This document shows, piece after piece, positions 15,501 through 19,001 of a stretch of 19,001 nt of DNA (position 1 is its first letter; every line of letters begins with the position of its first letter). The DNA comes from Ignavibacteria bacterium (lineage in GTDB: Bacteria; Bacteroidota; Ignavibacteria; Ignavibacteriales; Melioribacteraceae), in contig DAIEQP010000335.1 in assembly GCA_027347805.1 (NCBI GenBank), forward strand, positions 1 to 19,001. The letters are read 5' to 3'. A program made the translations under genes and the position numbers. The notes beneath the pieces were generated by a model. That model had not been told where the DNA came from. It searched no databases and saw nothing but the letters and a program-made list of their open reading frames with translations.

Positions 15501-17141
15501 TGTCTCTTTTAGCAAACGGTTTGTTTCATCAAATAATCTTGCATTTTCCAGCGCAACACTCATTGCATTTGCAAGAGTAGTAAGAAGGCTAACATCCGAT
15601 TCGCTGAACGCGTTTTCATGATCAAGATTTTGAAGAGAAATTACACCTCTTGCTTCACCGTTAACGAGCATCGGGACATACAAAATTGATTTAGCCGCTT
15701 CACCTTGTATTGCCAATGGATTTCCATATTTCTTAGATACTTCTTCATTGTTCCTTTCAATTAATAAGGGTTGTCTAGTTTCGATTACATGTTTACGAAA
15801 TCCAATCAACGGCATTGGTTCATCTGGAAAGCGGACACCTCTTTCAATGGTGTAGGGAAAATTTAAAATATTAGCATCAGGGTCATACAATCCGATATCA
15901 ACTACTTGTGCGTCGAATATGTCGCGAATCTTATCGCCGACCAAATCGTAAATGGCCTGCATCTCAAGTTTTGTTGCTAAACCTTCCTGCACACTATTAA
16001 TGATTGCTAGTTCTGCAGTTCTTTGTTCTGTTTCTTTGAGTAATCTTTTTGTCTCTTCAAAAAGTTTTGCATTCTGTAAGGTAACCCCCATATTTGTAGA
16101 GAGTGTTGAGAGAAGTCGAACATCATTTTCGTTATAAGCATTTTTCTCATAACTCTGAATGCTAACTACTCCAAGAATTTTATCATTGAATAAAATAGGA
16201 ACACCCAAATATGATTCTGTAAGATCAGCTTCTCCCACACTTTCATCAGTAATTGCACCTTCATAGTTTTGATCAGATAGTGTGAGAAGCATCAGCGGTT
16301 TTCTTGTGTTTATAACCTTTGATGTTAATCCGTCACCCAGATTAAAAGGCTCAACATTCTGGTAACCTTTATAATAAGAATAAGGCACATGAATCATACT
16401 GTTACTTTCATCCAGCAATAAAATTTCTGTCACTTCAGAATGAAATATTTCCTTGATTTTATCTCCGACTATTTTTGTTACAGTTGTAACATCCAACTGC
16501 TTAGACATTGCCTCGCCGACACTGTTTATAATTGCGAGTTCGGCTGAATGCTGCTCTGTATCTTTAAGTAGTTTATCTGTTTTTTCGAAAAGGCGGGCAT
16601 TCTGCAAAGCAGTTCCCATGCTGTTAGAGAGTGTAGAAAGTAATCTTATGTTGTTCTCGTCGAACAAATTTGCTTTGTAACTTTGAATGCTTACTACACC
16701 AAGTACAGTATCACCAAATAATATCGGAACACCCATATAAGATTCGGTTTTATCTTCTTCAGATTGTATAAGCGCACCATTTTCTATCTGCTCATACAGT
16801 GTATGAAGCAGAAGCGGTTTTCTCGAATTGATTACACGCGAAGTCAACCCTTCACCAAGTTTAAACGGCTCATAAGTTCTATAACCGTTATAATATGAAT
16901 AAGGAATTTGTATTATTCCTGTTTGATGATCTAACAATAGAATTTCAGTAACCTCAGTCTCAAAGATTTCGCGTACTTTATCTCCCACAATTTTTGTTAC
17001 TGTAAGAACATCAAGTTGTTTAGACATCGCCTCGCCAACACTATTGATAATTGCAAGTTCAGCTTCTCTCTGCGCTAATTGCTTTTCCACTGAATCACTG
17101 CCATTCTGAGGTAATTTAACAGCTGTTGATTTTTTTGCCAT
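12588..17141 (-). CDS. Seven-GAF soluble sensor histidine kinase
   Basis: This 1517-residue protein has no signal peptide or membrane segment. Seven GAF domains start near residues 27, 200, 376, 552, 727, 902 and 1081, a period of 173-179. Each unit opens with AEL-x-x-(I/L)-N-x-(V/I), contains a VP-(I/M)-x-V/F...G-x-(I/V)-S-(L/V)-Q strand, and closes with a helix ALENARLF-x-(E/Q)-T that links to the next. GAF 1, 2 and 7 form one subtype (FKLGEGLTS, SYMGVPI) and 3-5 another, with 4 and 5 nearly identical. The kinase core follows: H-box AGIAHEIKNPLNF with H1272, N-box NILTNGCYEA (1408-1417), G1 DNGNGIP (1449-1455), F-box FTPFFTTKP and G2 GTGLGLS. It should sense several soluble ligands, or redox or cyclic-nucleotide signals, and pass phosphate to the adjacent receivers. 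AGGA lies upstream of the ATG. Confidence 0.95.
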   Translation of the reverse strand: MAKKSTAVKLPQNGSDSVEKQLAQREAELAIINSVGEAMSKQLDVLTVTKIVGDKVREIFETEVTEILLLDHQTGIIQIPYSYYNGYRTYEPFKLGEGLTSRVINSRKPLLLHTLYEQIENGALIQSEEDKTESYMGVPILFGDTVLGVVSIQSYKANLFDENNIRLLSTLSNSMGTALQNARLFEKTDKLLKDTEQHSAELAIINSVGEAMSKQLDVTTVTKIVGDKIKEIFHSEVTEILLLDESNSMIHVPYSYYKGYQNVEPFNLGDGLTSKVINTRKPLMLLTLSDQNYEGAITDESVGEADLTESYLGVPILFNDKILGVVSIQSYEKNAYNENDVRLLSTLSTNMGVTLQNAKLFEETKRLLKETEQRTAELAIINSVQEGLATKLEMQAIYDLVGDKIRDIFDAQVVDIGLYDPDANILNFPYTIERGVRFPDEPMPLIGFRKHVIETRQPLLIERNNEEVSKKYGNPLAIQGEAAKSILYVPMLVNGEARGVISLQNLDHENAFSESDVSLLTTLANAMSVALENARLFDETNRLLKETEQRTAELAVINSVQEGLAKELDIHGIYELVGEKIRKIFNAQVIDIVTYDRTTNTIQDKYSFEKGDRTLLGIREPNGFRKQLIDTRIVFLVNEKFSDLAKKYNNPTQIGEVPKSAVFVPMLVGDEVKGIISLQNLDIENAFSKSDVRLLTTLSNSMSVALENARLFDETNRLLKETEQRTAELSVINSVQEGLAKELDIHGIYELVGEKIREIFNAQVIDIVTYDKHTNLIEDKYAFEMGDRTLLPPRAPHGFRKHLIETKQLLLINEDVNRMGVEFNNPTQIGEEPKSALFVPMIVGEEVKGIISLQNLDKENAFSDSDVRLLTTLANSMSVALENARLFDQTNRLLNETEQRNAELSILNTIQEGLVMEMDFNSIINLVGDKFREALGFQDLGIRIYDKDTNTLHFPYEYEHGKRLVIESMAPTPLSKYVLENAKTLLLKKNTPEEKAKLGITGQTAIPGTDISKSLVFVPIIVGAETKGLILVENYEKEDAFSESDVRLLTTVANSMSVALENARLFNETLRLLEESKKREAEMNTVNSISQAIVGHLEIEKLINLVGNKVRILFNANIVYLALLNKEKKIIEFPYGHGEEFPPLKFGEGLTSKIILSKEPLLLNTEVDKKAEELGIKRIGIPSASYLGVPIPVGDEIIGVLSVQSTANENVFTKDDMRLLGTIAAHVGIALNNANAYKELNKTLLDLQATQNQLVAQEKLASLGQLTAGIAHEIKNPLNFVNNFSELSVSLVEELREELNKLSSKIENDNMEEINDLLDALNQNAEKTREHGKRADSIVHSMLQHSRGKTGEKQLTDINAMLDEDLNLVYHGMRAQDGTFNIKIEREYDKRISKIEVIPQDMSRVFLNILTNGCYEAHRKKIELNGDEPAKIKVRTMETDSHIEVHIRDNGNGIPQKIRGNLFTPFFTTKPTGKGTGLGLSISYDIVVAEHKGELLFETEEGKFTEFIIKLPKNIKK

Positions 17142-17175
17142 TCTATTCCTAAGCTTTCATTTTTCTGATAAAGAT

Positions 17176-17541
17176 TTAGGGCAAAACCTTTTCCTTTAAT
17201 TGAGCGAAATCTATCGGTTTAGTCATATAATCATCGCAGCCATATTCTTTTGCCTGCAAATAATTATTTTCATCACCATATGCAGTAATCATAGCAACAC
17301 GCAGTTCCGGGAAATTACTTTTGATCCATTTCAGCAATTCCAATCCGTTCATACCAGGCATATTTATATCTGACAGGATCTGATTGACTTCAGTTGTGCC
17401 ATTGGAAGCAAGGTAATCGCGGGCTTCTTCACCTGAAAAAGCAAACATAAATGCTAATTGACCCGATTTAATTTCTTTTCTAAATCTTTGTTCGAAAAGC
17501 AATTTCATATCCTGCTCGTCATCAACAACCATGATTTTCAT
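17176..17541 (-). CDS. Stand-alone response regulator receiver domain
   Basis: The 121-residue protein is a single receiver domain. It has D7/D8 in VVDDEQ, phospho-acceptor D58 in LSDINMPGMNG, switch T86 in MITAYGD and K108 in MTKPID. No output domain follows, so it acts as a phosphate shuttle, a sink, or a regulator through binding. It resembles the receiver part of the phosphatase at 11431-12582 (same EQRFRKEIKSG-like N-terminal helix, same DINMP-x-M core), so the two probably arose by duplication. AAAGGA lies 9 bases before the ATG. It lies between the upstream phosphatase and the seven-GAF kinase, with gaps of 32 and 34 bases. Confidence 0.92.
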   Translation of the reverse strand: MKIMVVDDEQDMKLLFEQRFRKEIKSGQLAFMFAFSGEEARDYLASNGTTEVNQILSDINMPGMNGLELLKWIKSNFPELRVAMITAYGDENNYLQAKEYGCDDYMTKPIDFAQLKEKVLP

Positions 17542-17573
17542 TTATTAATCCTTTCTTTTACTTAAGAACAGTT

Positions 17574-19001
17574 TTATTCTTTTTTAAGTTTAACTACTAC
17601 GAAAGAAATATCATCATCTAGTTCTTTCCCATTAGCCCATCTATAAGATTCATCTTTAAAAGTGTTAAGAATTTCCTCAGCACTTCCATTTCCAACTTGT
17701 AAAAAAGTATTTACCAATCTTTCATAACCATACTGTTCTTTGATGTGATTTTGAAGTTCCGGAAATCCATCACTAAGCATGAGGATTACATCACCTCGTT
17801 TCAGTTCAATTTCATCGGTAGTGTATTTACTTTTATTCATAGCGCCTAGCGGTAGATTATGGCCACCTAATTCAAGAATTTTCCGCTCACCGTTTTTGTA
17901 ATAATATACCGGCGGCATTGCAGCATTAATCACTTTTAATCTATTTCCATAAATATTCACCATTGCAAAAGCAATCATCATTCTTTTCAAATTGGAATTC
18001 TTGATTGCCTCATTTGTCGAACTAAAAAATGATGTTATCTCTTCAGCACCCGAGTTAGCAGTAAATAATGATTTGATCATTGTTACCATTGTGCCAGCTT
18101 TCATTCCATGTCCTGTTGCATCTCCAATTGCAATGTTCAGCGATCCATTATTCATAAAAGAGAAATCATAATAATCACCTCCGACTTCTGTGGCTGTCTT
18201 CATATACACAGCAATTTCAAAATCTTTGAGATGTGGAATTTCTTTAGGAAGCATTGCAAGTTGAAGTTCGCGCGCTTCTTCAAGTTCTCTGGTTTTACGC
18301 TCATTCTCAATTTGTATTATCTTATACTGAGCTTCAGCTCGTTGAAGATCAAGGAATCTTGTATAGGACTGCTCTAAAACGTTTCCAAAACGCTTCAGAA
18401 TATTATTATCCGCTTCAGAAAACTCCCTGCCATGATGATTGATGATAGCTATACTTGTATTTCTTGAGATGGAAATAGACCTGCAATAACCGCCCTCCCT
18501 GGACAGTAATTCTTGTTTACGTTCATGCGACAGTTTATCCCACGGATGATGCCGGAAAAGGTGTTGCATGAATTCATCCTTTTCCTCTTTAGTGTACCGT
18601 TCAATCAAAAAAGATACCCTTTTTTTTATTGCGGATTTCATCCGAGAAATGATTGGTATATCAAGATAAGGAACCGTTGCCTCCTGAACATAATTTGCCG
18701 CTCCGGCTGCGCCCCACATCGGCAAGTCTTTGCCTACTTCATCATTTATTATAATAGTAACCCCGCCATCCATATCAATTTTCATTTGCATTAGTTGTTG
18801 TGCAACTTCATTTACCACTTCCTGCAATTCAGATGTTTGTTGCATGGCCAGGCTTCTAGCACGAACTCTCTCAAGTGCTAGCTGAATCTCAGCCTCCCTA
18901 GCCTGTGCTTCGGCTTTTTGAAGATCAAGAAAACGGGTATATGTCTGATCAAAAACTTTTGCAAAGCGTTTGAAAATATCATAAGCATGAGGAACCGGCT
19001 G
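17574..19001 (-). CDS. GAF-linked SpoIIE/PP2C serine phosphatase, 5' end outside the window
   Basis: The frame stays open to the right edge, 52 codons upstream of the ATG at 18845, and those codons match the family (FKRFAKVFDQTYTRFLDLQK, then a LALERVRARSLAMQQ linker). The true start therefore lies beyond 19001. The visible part holds the end of one GAF-like unit, a long helical linker, a second GAF-like unit ending ILKRFGNVLEQSYTRFLDLQ, a helix EEARELQLAMLPKEIPHL, and a PP2C domain with VGGDYYDF, IGDATGHGMKAG, VILMLSDGFPE and a terminal DDDISFVVV. It likely dephosphorylates a STAS protein in response to a signal bound by the GAF region. Its PP2C half is closely related to that of the receiver-phosphatase at 11431-12582, so two inputs may feed the same STAS switch. 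Confidence 0.9.
   Translation of the reverse strand, partial: QPVPHAYDIFKRFAKVFDQTYTRFLDLQKAEAQAREAEIQLALERVRARSLAMQQTSELQEVVNEVAQQLMQMKIDMDGGVTIIINDEVGKDLPMWGAAGAANYVQEATVPYLDIPIISRMKSAIKKRVSFLIERYTKEEKDEFMQHLFRHHPWDKLSHERKQELLSREGGYCRSISISRNTSIAIINHHGREFSEADNNILKRFGNVLEQSYTRFLDLQRAEAQYKIIQIENERKTRELEEARELQLAMLPKEIPHLKDFEIAVYMKTATEVGGDYYDFSFMNNGSLNIAIGDATGHGMKAGTMVTMIKSLFTANSGAEEITSFFSSTNEAIKNSNLKRMMIAFAMVNIYGNRLKVINAAMPPVYYYKNGERKILELGGHNLPLGAMNKSKYTTDEIELKRGDVILMLSDGFPELQNHIKEQYGYERLVNTFLQVGNGSAEEILNTFKDESYRWANGKELDDDISFVVVKLKKE

Noticed and set aside
18845..18845. ATG 18845 as the start of the right-edge phosphatase
   Set aside because: The frame remains open upstream to the window edge, and the extra codons encode the linker and GAF end typical of the family.

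Overview
The window looks like a chromosome segment of a low-GC bacterium of the Ignavibacteria type (Bacteroidota/Chlorobiota side). This is inferred from a type IX secretion C-terminal sorting domain with the NYPNPFNPSTVIKY signature, from long GAF-repeat signalling proteins carrying the AEAQAREAEIQLALERVRAR linker, and from the AT-rich coding style. No rRNA, CRISPR array or intact tRNA was found.

Left part (1-5500) is accessory and partly decayed. It holds a spore-photoproduct-lyase-like radical SAM gene interrupted by one in-frame stop (13-1356), an IS1595-like transposase ORF that seems to have lost its catalytic residues (1408-2181), a secreted beta-propeller-type protein with a T9SS sorting domain (2397-3617, minus), a secreted double-DUF1259 (LppY/LpqO) protein (3833-4699), and an N-terminal stub of a chromate transporter (4724-4900). 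A tRNA 3'-end fragment, an IS-like dispersed repeat and terminators lie between them.

Centre (5505-10839) is the striking part. A 5.2-kb segment is bracketed by two 139-bp direct repeats that I read as identical, each containing the 3' half of a tRNA-Thr(UGU) gene. Inside is a compact minus-strand cluster: an N-terminal thioredoxin fused to a thioredoxin-reductase-like flavoprotein, an ArsM-like methyltransferase with a CCC tail, a 30-residue Cys-containing peptide (8203-8295), an attenuator-like hairpin, a radical SAM/SPASM peptide maturase, and a second class I methyltransferase. A small DUF1858 gene converges on its end. I infer a RiPP-type cassette: a short peptide modified by a radical SAM/SPASM enzyme, with methylation and thiol-redox partners, possibly linked to arsenic or another thiol-reactive species. 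The product is unknown.

Right part (11054-19001) is one minus-strand signalling cluster. Transcription order is a SpoIIE-type phosphatase with GAF-like input (its 5' end lies outside the window), a stand-alone receiver, a 1517-residue soluble histidine kinase with seven GAF domains, a receiver-SpoIIE phosphatase, and a STAS anti-sigma antagonist. It joins two-component sensing to partner-switching output. The expected anti-sigma kinase (RsbW/SpoIIAB type) and sigma factor are not in the window.
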